Origin: Microthrixaceae bacterium
Lineage (GTDB): Bacteria; Actinomycetota; Acidimicrobiia; Acidimicrobiales; Microtrichaceae
Assembly (NCBI GenBank): GCA_020637215.1
Contig: JACJWI010000003.1
Location: 62,001-126,000 of the forward strand
Direction of reading: 5' to 3'
DNA length: 64,000 nucleotides
The stretch's first letter is position 1. Each line of letters starts with the position of its first letter. The position numbers were made by a program, and so were the translations under genes. Below are positions 36,307 through 45,410 of this stretch, piece after piece. The notes under the pieces are model-generated. The model was given only the letters and a program-made list of their open reading frames with translations. It did not search any database and was not told the DNA's origin.

Positions 36307-37122
36307 ATGGAGCTCAGGGACCGGGTGATCGTGGTGACCGGTGGCGGCAGCGGGATCGGCGCGGCGATGTGCCGCCGGTTCGCGGTGGAGGCCCCGACCG
36401 CGATCGTGGTCGTGGACATCAACGGCGACGCCGCCGCGTCGGTGGCCGACGACGTCCGCGAGGCGGCGCCGGGGACCGAGGTGACATCCCGGGCGATCGA
36501 CGTGGCCGACGAGGCCCAGGTGGGAGCGATGATCGCCGAGGTGTTCCTGCACCACGGACGGCTCGACCTGTTCTGCGCCAACGCCGGGATCGGCACCGGG
36601 ATGGGCGTCGAGGCACCGGACCCGGCCTGGGAGCAGATCTGGCACGTCAACGTGATGGCCCACGTCTACGCGGCGCGGGCGCTGCTGCCGGCGTGGCTCG
36701 AGGCGGGCGAGGGGCACCTGCTGATCACCGCGTCGGCCGCCGGCCTGCTCACCAACCTGGGAGATGCCCCCTACTCCGCCACCAAGCACGCCGCGGTCGG
36801 TCTGGCCGAGTGGCTGTCGGTCACCTACGGCGACCGGGGGCTCCACGTGGCGTGCCTGTGCCCGCAGGGGGTCCGGACCCCGCTGCTGTTCGGGGACTCC
36901 GACTCGCCCACCGACGGAGCGCTCGCCGCGGACGTCGTCAAGGCGCAGCGCATCCTCGAACCCGAGGAGGTCGCCGACACCGTGGTCGAGGGTCTGGCCG
37001 ACGAACGCTTCCTGATCCTGCCGCACCCCGAGGTCGCCGACTACGAACGGGCCCGAGCCACCGACCGCGACCGGTGGCTGGGCGCCATGAGGCGGTTGCA
37101 GGCCAAGCTCCTCGGCCGCTGA
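36307..37122 (+). CDS. Short-chain dehydrogenase/reductase
   Basis: A classical SDR of 271 residues. The cofactor motif VVTGGGSGIG is at about residues 9-18, CANAGIG (NNAG-like) near 90, Ser in ITASAAG and the catalytic YSATK near residue 154. Asp at the end of the second strand (VVDINGD) predicts NAD rather than NADP. The substrate is unknown. Preceded by an F420-type oxidoreductase and followed after a few bases by the glycosylase. Confidence 0.92.
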   Translation: MELRDRVIVVTGGGSGIGAAMCRRFAVEAPTAIVVVDINGDAAASVADDVREAAPGTEVTSRAIDVADEAQVGAMIAEVFLHHGRLDLFCANAGIGTGMGVEAPDPAWEQIWHVNVMAHVYAARALLPAWLEAGEGHLLITASAAGLLTNLGDAPYSATKHAAVGLAEWLSVTYGDRGLHVACLCPQGVRTPLLFGDSDSPTDGALAADVVKAQRILEPEEVADTVVEGLADERFLILPHPEVADYERARATDRDRWLGAMRRLQAKLLGR

Positions 37123-37127
37123 CCGCG

Positions 37128-37856
37128 GTGCCATCACGGCCCGCAGTGCACGACCACGTCGCTGTCGACCCCCGACGGTGCCCTCTCGCCTGGCGGGATC
37201 TCCACGAGAGCCTGGATGTCGGCGCCGAGGTAGGGATCGCCGTCAGCGCGGACCCGGACCGGTGGCCGCGCCGGCGCCTCCACCACGTCGTGACGGGTGC
37301 GGGCTTCGCAGTCCTCGACGAACGGTCGAACGACGATCGTGTGACGCTCACCCTGCGCCGGGAGCACACGCTCGCCGACACCGTCAGCCCGGGCATGAGG
37401 CTGCTGCTGGTCGGTCTGAACCCGTCGCCGTACGCAGCCGAGGTCGGCGTCGGCTTCGCCCGGCCGGGCAACCGGGCGTGGCCCGCTCTCGCCGCCGCCG
37501 GGTTGGCCGAGGTCGACCGCGACCCGCTGCACCTGCTGCACCACGCCGGCATCGGCATGACCGATCTGGTCAAGCGGACCACCGCCACAGCGGGCGAGCT
37601 GCGAGCCGAGGAGTTCCGCGACGGGCTCGAACGCCTCGATGTCCTCTGCGACTGGCTGCAGCCGACCGCGGTGTGCGTGCTCGGGATCACCGGGTGGCGG
37701 GCCGCGACCGGAGCCCGTTCCGCCCGGCTCGGGCCGCAGGCCGCGACGCTCGGCGGGCGCCCCGTGTACGTGATGCCGAACCCGAGCGGACTGAACGCGC
37801 ACACCGACGTCGACGACCTCGTTCGACACCTCCGGGCGGCGACGGAGCTGCGCTGA
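37128..37856 (+). CDS. TDG/Mug-type uracil-DNA glycosylase
   Basis: A family-2 uracil/thymine mismatch glycosylase (242 aa). The signature LLLVGLNPSPYAAEVGVGFARPGNRAWPALA matches the Mug/TDG motif (GxNPG...GxxFxxPGNxFW), and the second motif is MPNPSGLNAH. The catalytic Asn position is the Asn of GLNPS. It acts in base excision repair. The N-terminal 65 residues are not part of the core; the GTG at 37128 is chosen, but one at 37149 is possible. It follows the SDR gene by five bases. Confidence 0.85.
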   Translation: MPSRPAVHDHVAVDPRRCPLAWRDLHESLDVGAEVGIAVSADPDRWPRRRLHHVVTGAGFAVLDERSNDDRVTLTLRREHTLADTVSPGMRLLLVGLNPSPYAAEVGVGFARPGNRAWPALAAAGLAEVDRDPLHLLHHAGIGMTDLVKRTTATAGELRAEEFRDGLERLDVLCDWLQPTAVCVLGITGWRAATGARSARLGPQAATLGGRPVYVMPNPSGLNAHTDVDDLVRHLRAATELR

Positions 37857-37858
37857 CC

Positions 37859-37864
37859 TAGATT
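37859..37864 (+). promoter_or_regulatory. -10 box before the DUF7064-like gene
   Basis: TAGATT, giving a leader of about 27 bases that contains a ribosome-binding site (aggggg) before the ATG at 37898. Confidence 0.45.
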
Positions 37865-37897
37865 CGCCGCAGCGACCGATCGACCAGGGGGACGACC

Positions 37898-38965
37898 ATG
37901 AAGGTTCGCCTCGAGCCCGCCGACGAGTTCATGCACCCGGGCCCCGAGCCCACCTTCAACGAGTCGATGTACTTCAACCTGTACGACCCCGACGCTCGGC
38001 TGGGCGGGTTCGTGCGGATCGGCAACCGTCCCAACGAGGGCCACGCCGAGATGACGGTGTGCCTGTACCTGCCCGACGGACGGGTCGGCTTCATGTTCCG
38101 TCGAGCGGACATCGACTCCAACGACCGCTTCGATGCCGGCGGAGCGACGATCGACGTCGTCGAACCGTTCCGCACCGACGTCGAGCACGCGGAGGGGGCG
38201 GGTGGCGGCCGGATCGACGTCGGCTACCACGGGCAGGTGGTGCTGCTCGAGCAGCCCCTCGACATGGCCCACCCGCGCCGGGCCTTCACCGAGAACCCCT
38301 ACGCGGACGCCCGGGTGCAGCTCACCTACGAGGGCATCTCGCGCCCCTTCGGCGGTGAGCCCGAGGAGCGCCACGAGCGGCCGGGCGAGGAGTTCGCCAA
38401 GGGCCACTACGAGCAGCTCGTGCGCGGCACCGGGACGATCGCCGTCGGCGACTCCACCTGGAGCGTCGCCGGGCTCGGGCTGCGGGACCACTCGTGGGGC
38501 CCCCGCACCTGGCAGGCCCCCTGGTACTACCGGTGGCTCACCATGAACTTCTCCGACGGCACCGGCCTGATGCTCAGCCGCATCGCCCGACCCGACAGCC
38601 GCGGGACCCGCAGCGGCTTCGTCTGGGACGGTCGGGAGCTGCACCTGGTCGGCGACGTGACGCTGCGCACCGAGTGGGTCGGCGACGACTCCCACCACTC
38701 GCGGATCCACGCCACCTTCTCCACCGTCCGCCTGGGGACCGACGGGATCACCCCGGGCATCGAGCGCACCGTCACCGGCGATGTGCTCAACCTGATCCCG
38801 TTGCGCAACCGCCGCGACGAGCGGGTCACCCGCATCTCCGAAGGGCTCACCCGCTGGGAGCTCGACCGGGCGCTCGGCGACGACCCGACCGCCACGGTCG
38901 GACACGGCCTGTCGGAGTACCTGGACCAGATCGTCGACGGGAACCCGGTCGGCCTCGACGAGTAG
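37898..38965 (+). CDS. DUF7064/DUF7065-like protein (CrtC/AttH-type fold)
   Basis: A 355-residue soluble protein. NESMYFNLYDPDARLGGFVRIGNRPNEG near the N-terminus and GLGLRDHSWGPRTWQAPWYYRWLTMNFSDGTGLMLSRI in the middle resemble lipocalin-like proteins related to hydroxyneurosporene synthase, often found beside lipid-metabolism genes. Function unknown. It has a ribosome-binding site (aggggg) and TAGATT promoter, unlike its leaderless neighbours. Confidence 0.75.
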   Translation: MKVRLEPADEFMHPGPEPTFNESMYFNLYDPDARLGGFVRIGNRPNEGHAEMTVCLYLPDGRVGFMFRRADIDSNDRFDAGGATIDVVEPFRTDVEHAEGAGGGRIDVGYHGQVVLLEQPLDMAHPRRAFTENPYADARVQLTYEGISRPFGGEPEERHERPGEEFAKGHYEQLVRGTGTIAVGDSTWSVAGLGLRDHSWGPRTWQAPWYYRWLTMNFSDGTGLMLSRIARPDSRGTRSGFVWDGRELHLVGDVTLRTEWVGDDSHHSRIHATFSTVRLGTDGITPGIERTVTGDVLNLIPLRNRRDERVTRISEGLTRWELDRALGDDPTATVGHGLSEYLDQIVDGNPVGLDE

Positions 38966-39011
38966 CTGCTCCGTCCAGCAGTTGCCCGACCGACGGCTGC
39001 CCACGGGCCGG

Positions 39012-39017
39012 TAGGGT
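39012..39017 (+). promoter_or_regulatory. Leaderless-type -10 box for the acyl-CoA ligase
   Basis: TAGGGT, six bases before the ATG at 39024. Confidence 0.55.
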
Positions 39018-39023
39018 CCGACG

Positions 39024-40619
39024 ATGCTGTTGCACCAGGTGATCGAGTTCGCCGCGGGCACCTCGCCCGACGTCGACGCCCTCGTGGCCGGCGACCGCCG
39101 CTGGACCTTCTCCGAGCTCGAACGGGACGTCGCCCGCATGGGGACGACCCTCGCTCACGTCGTCGCCCGCGACGAGCGGATCGCGTGGTTCTCCGACAAC
39201 CGACCCGAGCTGGTCATGGCGCTCTACGCCGTGCCCCGCGCCGGAGCGCTGCTGGTGCTGGGCAACATCCGCCACACCGCGGCCGAACAGGCGGCGATGC
39301 TCAAGGCCAGCTCGGCATCGGTGGTCATCGGCTCGGCCGAGCAGCTCGCCCGGCTGACCGAGCACGCCGACGAGCTGCACGACGTCCGCCGCTGGTACTG
39401 CCTCGACGGCGTCGCGACCCACGACGGCCCCGTGACCGACGACGGAGCCGAGCTCCCGTCGGGGACCCGGGACATCAGCGAGCTGTTCGCCCGGGAACCC
39501 GAACCGCCACGATCAGGCCTCGACGACGACACCCACGTGTGGTTGATCCACACCTCCGGGACCACCGGCCGGGCCAAGGGCGCGTTGCTCACCCATCGTT
39601 CCCTGGTGGCCGCGGCCACCAACACGGTGCTCGCCCGCCCGATCTCCGACGACGACGTCTACCTGTTCCCGTTCCCGCTGTTCCACGTCGCCGCCTACAA
39701 CGTCGTCGTGCACCACCTGGGCCGCCGACCGGTCGTGCTGCTCCCCCGCTTCGACCCCGACGAGGTCCTCACCGCCATCCGTGACGAGTCGGTCACCACC
39801 GTCAGCCTGGCGCCCACCATGCTGGCGATGCTGTTGGAGCACCCCGAACGCAGCGTCGAGGACCTCTCGAGCCTGCGCCGCATCGGCTACGGCGCCTCGG
39901 CGATGCCGCTCGACCTGCTGCGTCGCACGCTGAGCGAGCTGCCCGAGGTGGGCCTGGCCCAGGGCTACGGCATGACCGAGCTGTCGGGCAACGCCGTGTT
40001 CCTGGGCCCCGACGAGCACCGGCGGGCCGGAGCCGACGAGCCGTGGCTGCTGAGCGCGGCCGGCCGGCCCGCCCCCCTGGTCCAGATCCGCATCGCGGAC
40101 GACCGCGGCCAAGAGGTGCCCGCCGGGGACGTCGGCGAGGTCCTGGTGCGCGGCGACCAGGTCTGCGCGGGCTACTGGGACGATCCGGGCGCCACGGTCG
40201 AGTCGCACCACGGCGAGTGGTTCCGCACCGGCGACCTCGGCCGGTTGGACGAGGCCGGCTACCTGTACATCGTCGACCGAAAGAAGGACATCATCATCTC
40301 GGGCGGTGAGAACGTGTCGTCCCGCGAGGTCGAGGACATCGTCTCCGAACACCCCGACGTCGCTGCGGTCGCCGTGGTCGGTCTGCCCGACGACACCTGG
40401 GGCGAACGGGTGTGCGCCGTCGTGGTGTGGAACGGCACCGACGACCCGACCCGGGCGACCGACCTCGACGCCCGGGCCCGGGCTCTGGTCGACTGGACCG
40501 AGGGTCGGATGGCCGGCTTCAAGCGACCGCGGGTGATCGTGAGCGCACCCGAGTTGCCGCTCAACGCCTCGGGCAAGGTCGACAAGCACCAGATCCGCGA
40601 CCACCTGCGACCCTCCTGA
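39024..40619 (+). CDS. Acyl-CoA synthetase (AMP-forming)
   Basis: Adenylate-forming ligase of 531 residues that activates a carboxylic acid to its CoA thioester. The P-loop HTSGTTGRAKGALLTHR, the A5 motif YGMTELSG, the hinge GEWFRTGDLGRLDEAGYLYIVDRKKDIIISGGENV-like region and the C-terminal Lys in NASGKVDK are complete. The substrate is not clear; the neighbouring acyl-CoA genes suggest a medium or long-chain acid. A hairpin with a short T-run follows. Confidence 0.92.
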   Translation: MLLHQVIEFAAGTSPDVDALVAGDRRWTFSELERDVARMGTTLAHVVARDERIAWFSDNRPELVMALYAVPRAGALLVLGNIRHTAAEQAAMLKASSASVVIGSAEQLARLTEHADELHDVRRWYCLDGVATHDGPVTDDGAELPSGTRDISELFAREPEPPRSGLDDDTHVWLIHTSGTTGRAKGALLTHRSLVAAATNTVLARPISDDDVYLFPFPLFHVAAYNVVVHHLGRRPVVLLPRFDPDEVLTAIRDESVTTVSLAPTMLAMLLEHPERSVEDLSSLRRIGYGASAMPLDLLRRTLSELPEVGLAQGYGMTELSGNAVFLGPDEHRRAGADEPWLLSAAGRPAPLVQIRIADDRGQEVPAGDVGEVLVRGDQVCAGYWDDPGATVESHHGEWFRTGDLGRLDEAGYLYIVDRKKDIIISGGENVSSREVEDIVSEHPDVAAVAVVGLPDDTWGERVCAVVVWNGTDDPTRATDLDARARALVDWTEGRMAGFKRPRVIVSAPELPLNASGKVDKHQIRDHLRPS

Positions 40620-40722
40620 ATCCAGACCAGGTCGGTAGGGGTTGGGTAGGGGTTACGGATGCCCCGCTGCCCGTTCGTCAGCGACGCTGGCCGACAGCGG
40701 TCGGTGCTGGGGGCAACGACCG

Positions 40723-40774
40723 CCGATGCCGGTGCCCGTGCCATCGGGAGGGATGGTGCGGACACCGGCATCCG
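40723..40774 (+). terminator. Long imperfect hairpin after the acyl-CoA ligase
   Basis: Arms 40723-40746 and 40751-40774 (19 of 24 positions pair) with loop ggag, then CCCATTTTCG, a short T-run. It lies between convergent genes, so it could serve both. Confidence 0.6.
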
Positions 40775-40786
40775 CCCATTTTCGCG

Positions 40787-41758
40787 TCAGCGGCGCGGGA
40801 ACACCCCGGCCCGGGCCAGCGCTCCGGGCGTGTCACGGTCGAGCAGGGCGTCGGACTGCATCCAGTGGACGGCCCCGACCAGCTCGTCCAGGTCGATCCC
40901 GGTGTCGTGGCCCATCCGCCACAGCAGGTAGGCGACGTCCTCCGTGGGGACGTTCCCGGTGGCGCCGGGGGCGAACGGACAGCCGCCGATCCCGCCGAGC
41001 GACGAGTCGACCACGGTCACGCCCTCCTCGACCGCGGTGGCCACGTTGGCCAGGCCCGTGTTGCGGGTGTTGTGGAAGTGCACCCTCAGATGCTGGCCGG
41101 TGCCCGCCGCGGCGATGGCGTCGCGGGCGACCGCCAGCCGGGCGCGCACGTCGGTGGGGACCGCCACGCCGATCGAGTCGGCCAGGGCGACCTCGACCCC
41201 GCCGACCTCCACGCAGCGGGCGACGACGTCGGCCAGACGATCGACGGGCACCTCGCCCTCGTAGGGGCAGCCGAAGCTGGCGGCCAGCGTCACGCTGGCG
41301 GGCACCCCCGCCTCGGCGGCCACCTCGGCGATCTCGGCCCACACCGCGATGCCCTCGTCGGTGGTGGTGCCCTGGTTGCGCTCGCTGAAGGTGTCGCTGA
41401 CGACGACGACGGCGTTGACCTCGTCGCAGCCGGCCTCGAGCGCCCGATCCAGTCCCCGGCGGTTGAGCACGAGGCCGATGAACGACGCCTCCCGGAGCGG
41501 GTCGCCCGCGGGTGACGCCGCACGCCGGGCGGCCAGGCCGGCCATGACCTCGGCCGCGTCGGCCATCTGCGGAACCCTGGCGGGGTTCACGAACGACGTC
41601 GTCTCGACCCGGCGGATCCCGGCTCGCACGATCCGCTCTATCAGCTCGAGCTTGGCCTCGGTCGACACGATCAGCCCGTCGGACTGGAGCCCGTCGCGGG
41701 GCGCCACGTCGACGATCGTCACCGGCGCGGGCGGATCTCCCGCCGTCTGGTCGGTCAT
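40787..41758 (-). CDS. HMG-CoA lyase-like enzyme
   Basis: A 323-residue TIM-barrel enzyme of the HMG-CoA lyase group, cleaving 3-hydroxy-3-methylglutaryl-CoA to acetoacetate and acetyl-CoA. VDVAPRDGLQSDG, VRVHFHNTRNTGLAN and the conserved active-site loop GGIGGCPFAPGATGN (Cys) are present. It completes leucine breakdown. Its -10 box overlaps the stop of the preceding F420-type gene. Ends near a hairpin shared with the ligase. Confidence 0.9.
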   Translation of the reverse strand: MTDQTAGDPPAPVTIVDVAPRDGLQSDGLIVSTEAKLELIERIVRAGIRRVETTSFVNPARVPQMADAAEVMAGLAARRAASPAGDPLREASFIGLVLNRRGLDRALEAGCDEVNAVVVVSDTFSERNQGTTTDEGIAVWAEIAEVAAEAGVPASVTLAASFGCPYEGEVPVDRLADVVARCVEVGGVEVALADSIGVAVPTDVRARLAVARDAIAAAGTGQHLRVHFHNTRNTGLANVATAVEEGVTVVDSSLGGIGGCPFAPGATGNVPTEDVAYLLWRMGHDTGIDLDELVGAVHWMQSDALLDRDTPGALARAGVFPRR

Positions 41759-41762
41759 CGGC

Positions 41763-42764
41763 TCAGCCTACGGGGGCCAGGTCGCGGATGGCCTGGCGCT
41801 GGTCGACGCCGAAGGGCAGCACCGCGATGGCCGGGGTGGTGACACCGTTGGCGACGTAGCGGCCGATGTGGTCGCGGCACTGCTCGGGGCTGCCCCAGAC
41901 GATCAGCTCGTCGACCAGCGAGTCGGGGATGGCGTCGAGCGCCCCCGCCCGGTCGCCGTCGGCCCAGCGGCGGGACATCTCGGCGAGCTGCTCGCCGCGC
42001 CCCATCCACTCGTGGAACGCCGCGTACACCGGCACGGTCAGGTACGCGGCGATGGCGTAGCGCCCCACCTTCATGACCAGATCCCGGTCGGTGGTGGGGG
42101 CGACGAAGATGCGGGCCACCACCTCCTTGGGTCCCCGGCCCGCGTCCGCGGCGGCCTGCTGCACGATCGGCGCGACCGTGGACACGTCCTCGGCCGACAG
42201 CCAGTTGATGATGGCGCCGTCGCCCTCGCGGCCAGCCAGGCGCAGCATCCCCTCGCGGAGCGCCGCGACCAGGATCGGCGGATCGACTTCGGGCCTGACG
42301 CCCAGTCGGAAGCCCTTGACCTCGGACCGTCCGAAGGTCCCCGACACCTTCTCGCCCGCCAGCGCCTCGCGCACGAAGCGGACCATGTCGCGCACCTGGC
42401 GGTACGGCTCCTCGAACGGGATCCCGTTCCAACGTCCGACGATCACGTCCGACGACGTGCCGATGCCGAAGGCGAACCGGCCCGGCGCGGCGTCGGCCAA
42501 CGACGCGACGCTCTGGGCGAGCACGGCCGGACCCCGGGTGAACGCCGGCACGATGGCGGTCCCGAGCCGCAGCGACGGCGCCCACGCGGAGGCGAGCGCC
42601 AGCGGAGTGAAGGCATCGGCGCCCATCGCCTCCGCCGACCACACGTCGGTGTAGCCGAGGTCCTCGAGCTCGCGGTACCAGTCGCGCTGCTCGTGGAGCG
42701 GAACGCCGTCGAAGGGGATCGTCATGCCCCAGCGCGCTCCGCCGGGAGGGGTGTGGTCGGCCAT
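41763..42764 (-). CDS. Luciferase-like (F420-type) oxidoreductase
   Basis: A 333-residue member of the F420/FMN luciferase-like superfamily. GMTIPFDGVPLHEQRDWYRELEDLGYTDVWSAEAMGADAFTPLA, LRLGTAIVPAFTRGPAVLAQS and GIGTSSDVIVGRWNGIPFEEPYRQVRDMV are typical. Similar in type to 35231-36259. Start ATG at 42764 is supported by a TAGGCT box six bases upstream, which overlaps the stop of the GH3 gene. Confidence 0.9.
   Translation of the reverse strand: MADHTPPGGARWGMTIPFDGVPLHEQRDWYRELEDLGYTDVWSAEAMGADAFTPLALASAWAPSLRLGTAIVPAFTRGPAVLAQSVASLADAAPGRFAFGIGTSSDVIVGRWNGIPFEEPYRQVRDMVRFVREALAGEKVSGTFGRSEVKGFRLGVRPEVDPPILVAALREGMLRLAGREGDGAIINWLSAEDVSTVAPIVQQAAADAGRGPKEVVARIFVAPTTDRDLVMKVGRYAIAAYLTVPVYAAFHEWMGRGEQLAEMSRRWADGDRAGALDAIPDSLVDELIVWGSPEQCRDHIGRYVANGVTTPAIAVLPFGVDQRQAIRDLAPVG
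41765..41770 (-). promoter_or_regulatory. Leaderless-type -10 box for the HMG-CoA lyase-like gene
   Basis: TAGGCT on the minus strand, six bases before the ATG at 41758, overlapping the upstream stop codon. Confidence 0.55.
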
Positions 42765-42770
42765 GGACCG

Positions 42771-42776
42771 AGCCTA
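42771..42776 (-). promoter_or_regulatory. Leaderless-type -10 box for the second F420-type gene
   Basis: TAGGCT on the minus strand, six bases before the ATG at 42764. Its first three bases are the TAG stop of the GH3 gene. Confidence 0.5.
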
Positions 42777-45242
42777 GGGGCGGGGGATGCGGCCCAGGAG
42801 GTCCGACACCAGCCGACGTGCCGCGGTGCTCCAGCGACCGTCGAGCGCCTGCAGCAGCAGGTCGGCCTGGGCGAAGTTGAGGAAGCCGCCGCCCATGAGC
42901 ACCAGCAGCCGGACCGGGGCCTCGCGCACACCGGAGCGGATCATCTCCAGGGTGGCCTCGTCGGGGTCGGGGAACTCCTGGGTGACGCGCTTCATCGCCT
43001 CGCGGGCCACCACCGACGACAGGAGCCGACCGAGCGCCGTCTCCTCGAGGTCCTCCAGGGTGGAGTTGCGGTCGAACGGACGTGCCGGCCGCGGCACGGG
43101 GATCGGGCGGCCGAGCATGGCGGCGAACTCGTCGTCGGTGGCGACGAGGTCCGCGGGGACGACCCGCGGCGCCAGGACGTCGTCGGAGTCGATGCTGACC
43201 GTGACCTCCTCGACGTGCTCGACCGAGGACCGGGCGACGATCACCCGGTGCTCGCCGGACTCGACCAGCCAGTCGTGCGCGACCACGTCCCACACCGCGA
43301 ACGAACGGCGATCGAGGGCGACGGTGACGGTCTCGGACACCCCGGCCTCCAGGTGGACCTTGGCGAAGCCAGCGAGCTCCTGACGGGGACGAAGCGTCCC
43401 GGCGCCGGGGCGGGCGACGTAGACCTGCACCACGTCGGATCCGGGTCGATCGCCGGTGTTGGTGACCGTCACCGTCACCCGACGGTCGGTCCCCTCCCCC
43501 TCCACGGTCACGTCGTCCCACTCGAAGGCGGTGTACGAGAGGCCGTGGCCGAAGGCGAAGCGGGCCGGCACGCCGGCGGTGTCGTGGAACCGGTATCCGA
43601 CGTTCATGGCCTCGCGGTACTCGACCTGCCGCGGTCGGCCAGGGAAGTTGCGGTCCGACGGCAGCTGAGCGACGTGGACGGGGACGCTCTCGGCCAGCCG
43701 CCCGCCCGGCTCCGCGTCACCGAAGAGCACGTCGACGGTGGCCCCGGCACCGGCCTGGCCCCCCAACCAGACCTCGAGCACGGCGTCGATGCGCTCGGCC
43801 CACGGCATGTGCACGACACCGCCGTTGGCGCACACGACCACCACCGGGGTGGCGGTCGCGGCGAGCGCCTCGATCAGGCGGATCTGACCCTCGGGCAGAT
43901 CGAGCGTCCGACGGTCGAACCCCTCGGACTCCCACGCCGCGGGAAGGCCACCGAGGAGCACCACCACATCCGCGTCCCGGGCCACGGCGAGCGCCTCGGC
44001 CGTCTGGTCGGTCGAGGAGGCGCCGCTGCGGGCGTCGTAGCCCTCGGCGAACACGACCGTCGCGTCGGAGCCGACCCGGGCCCGCATCTGGTCGAGCACC
44101 CGATCGAGCCGGGTCGGGTTGACCTGCGAGCTGCCCGCCCCCTGGTAGCGGGGCTCGGTGGCGAACCCGCCGATCACCGCGATCGTCCCCGACACCGCCA
44201 GGGGCAGGACGCCGTTGTTGGTGAGCAGCACCGATCCGGCCGCCGCAGCCCGGCGGGCCAGGTCGTGGTGGGCGTCGTGGCCCGGGTCGGGGCGGGTGTC
44301 GGTCTTGGCACCGCGGCGAAGCAGGTCGACGACCCGGGCGGCGCACCGGTCGACGGCGGCCTCGGCCAGGGTGCCGTCGGCCACCGCGGCCAGGACCTCC
44401 CCGTCGAAGGCGCCGCCGCTGCCGGGCATCTCGAGGTCCATCCCCGCGGCGATTCCGGCGACGCGGTCGTTGGTCGCTCCCCAGTCCGACACGACCAGGC
44501 CCTCGAAGCCCCACTCATCACGCAGGATCGTGGTGAGGAGCTCGTGGTGGTCGGACCCGTACGTGCCGTTGATCCGGTTGTAGGAGCACATCACGGTCCA
44601 CGGCTGGGACTCGGTGACCGCGATCTCGAACCCACGCAGGTACAGCTCCCGCAGGGTGACCTCGTCGACGACGACGTCGACGACCATCCGGTGCGATTCG
44701 TGGTTGTTGACCGCGTAGTGCTTGAGGCTGGCGCCGACCCCCTCGGACTGGACGCCGCGGATCCACGCCGCGGCCAGGGTGCCTCCCAGCAACGGGTCCT
44801 CGGACAGGTACTCGAAGGACCGTCCCCCGGCCGGGTGCCGCTTGAGGTTGACGCCCGGGCCGAGGACGACAGACACGCCGAGAGCGTTGGCCTCGACGCC
44901 GATGGCCCGACCGACCTCGTCGAGCAGGTCGACGTCCCACGAGCTGCCCAGGTTCGACGCGGTCGGGAAGCAGGTCGAGGGCAGGGCCGGCGACAGGCCC
45001 AGGTGGTCCGCCGAGGCGACCTGACATCGCAGGCCGTGCGGTCCGTCGGTCACCACGATCCCGGCGATGCCGTGCTCCGGGACCGGGTGCAGGGCCCAGA
45101 ACCCCCGACCGCCGAGCAGGCGGACCTTGGTGGCCAGGTCGAGCGACGCGACCACCTCGGCGGTGGGGACGGCGTTGTCGGTCGGAACGGGGGTCACGGT
45201 CGCAGAGGGCACGGATTCGGTGGGCACGGCTTCGGTGGGCAC
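42774..45242 (-). CDS. Glycoside hydrolase family 3 (beta-glucosidase-like)
   Basis: An 822-residue enzyme hydrolysing terminal beta-linked sugars. Seen are VVTDGPHGLR, KHYAVNNHESHR, and VSDWGA with nucleophile Asp253, then the (alpha/beta)6 domain with VVLLGGLPAAWESEGFDR, and a fibronectin-III-like domain (FGHGLSYTAFEWDDV). A 120-residue helical tail follows. No signal peptide, so it is cytoplasmic. The GTG at 45242 follows a TAGCGT box by six bases. The first 25 residues are a Pro/Thr/Val-rich low-complexity start. Confidence 0.93.
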   Translation of the reverse strand: MPTEAVPTESVPSATVTPVPTDNAVPTAEVVASLDLATKVRLLGGRGFWALHPVPEHGIAGIVVTDGPHGLRCQVASADHLGLSPALPSTCFPTASNLGSSWDVDLLDEVGRAIGVEANALGVSVVLGPGVNLKRHPAGGRSFEYLSEDPLLGGTLAAAWIRGVQSEGVGASLKHYAVNNHESHRMVVDVVVDEVTLRELYLRGFEIAVTESQPWTVMCSYNRINGTYGSDHHELLTTILRDEWGFEGLVVSDWGATNDRVAGIAAGMDLEMPGSGGAFDGEVLAAVADGTLAEAAVDRCAARVVDLLRRGAKTDTRPDPGHDAHHDLARRAAAAGSVLLTNNGVLPLAVSGTIAVIGGFATEPRYQGAGSSQVNPTRLDRVLDQMRARVGSDATVVFAEGYDARSGASSTDQTAEALAVARDADVVVLLGGLPAAWESEGFDRRTLDLPEGQIRLIEALAATATPVVVVCANGGVVHMPWAERIDAVLEVWLGGQAGAGATVDVLFGDAEPGGRLAESVPVHVAQLPSDRNFPGRPRQVEYREAMNVGYRFHDTAGVPARFAFGHGLSYTAFEWDDVTVEGEGTDRRVTVTVTNTGDRPGSDVVQVYVARPGAGTLRPRQELAGFAKVHLEAGVSETVTVALDRRSFAVWDVVAHDWLVESGEHRVIVARSSVEHVEEVTVSIDSDDVLAPRVVPADLVATDDEFAAMLGRPIPVPRPARPFDRNSTLEDLEETALGRLLSSVVAREAMKRVTQEFPDPDEATLEMIRSGVREAPVRLLVLMGGGFLNFAQADLLLQALDGRWSTAARRLVSDLLGRIPRP

Positions 45243-45248
45243 GGCCCG

Positions 45249-45254
45249 ACGCTA
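45249..45254 (-). promoter_or_regulatory. Leaderless-type -10 box for the GH3 gene
   Basis: TAGCGT on the minus strand, six bases before the GTG at 45242. The 60-bp tandem repeat lies directly upstream. Confidence 0.55.
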
Positions 45255-45267
45255 CCCAACCGACTCC

Positions 45268-45387
45268 CCCATCGACCTTGTAGGCCACACGCCTCCAGAG
45301 CGACCACCAGCTACAAGTTCGGCAGCGCCCATCGACCTTGTAGGCAACACGCCACCAGAGCGACCACCAGCTACAAGTTCGGCAGGG
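45268..45387. repeat. 60-bp tandem repeat with internal inverted repeats
   Basis: Two copies (45268-45327 and 45328-45387), 57 of 60 positions identical. Each holds CTTGTAG and CTACAAG (for example 45277-45283 and 45311-45317) separated by 27 bases. It fills the gap between the acyl-CoA thioesterase stop and the GH3 promoter, so it may act as terminator or operator. Confidence 0.85.
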
Positions 45388-45410
45388 CGCCGGCGGCGGG
45401 CGCGTCGTGG

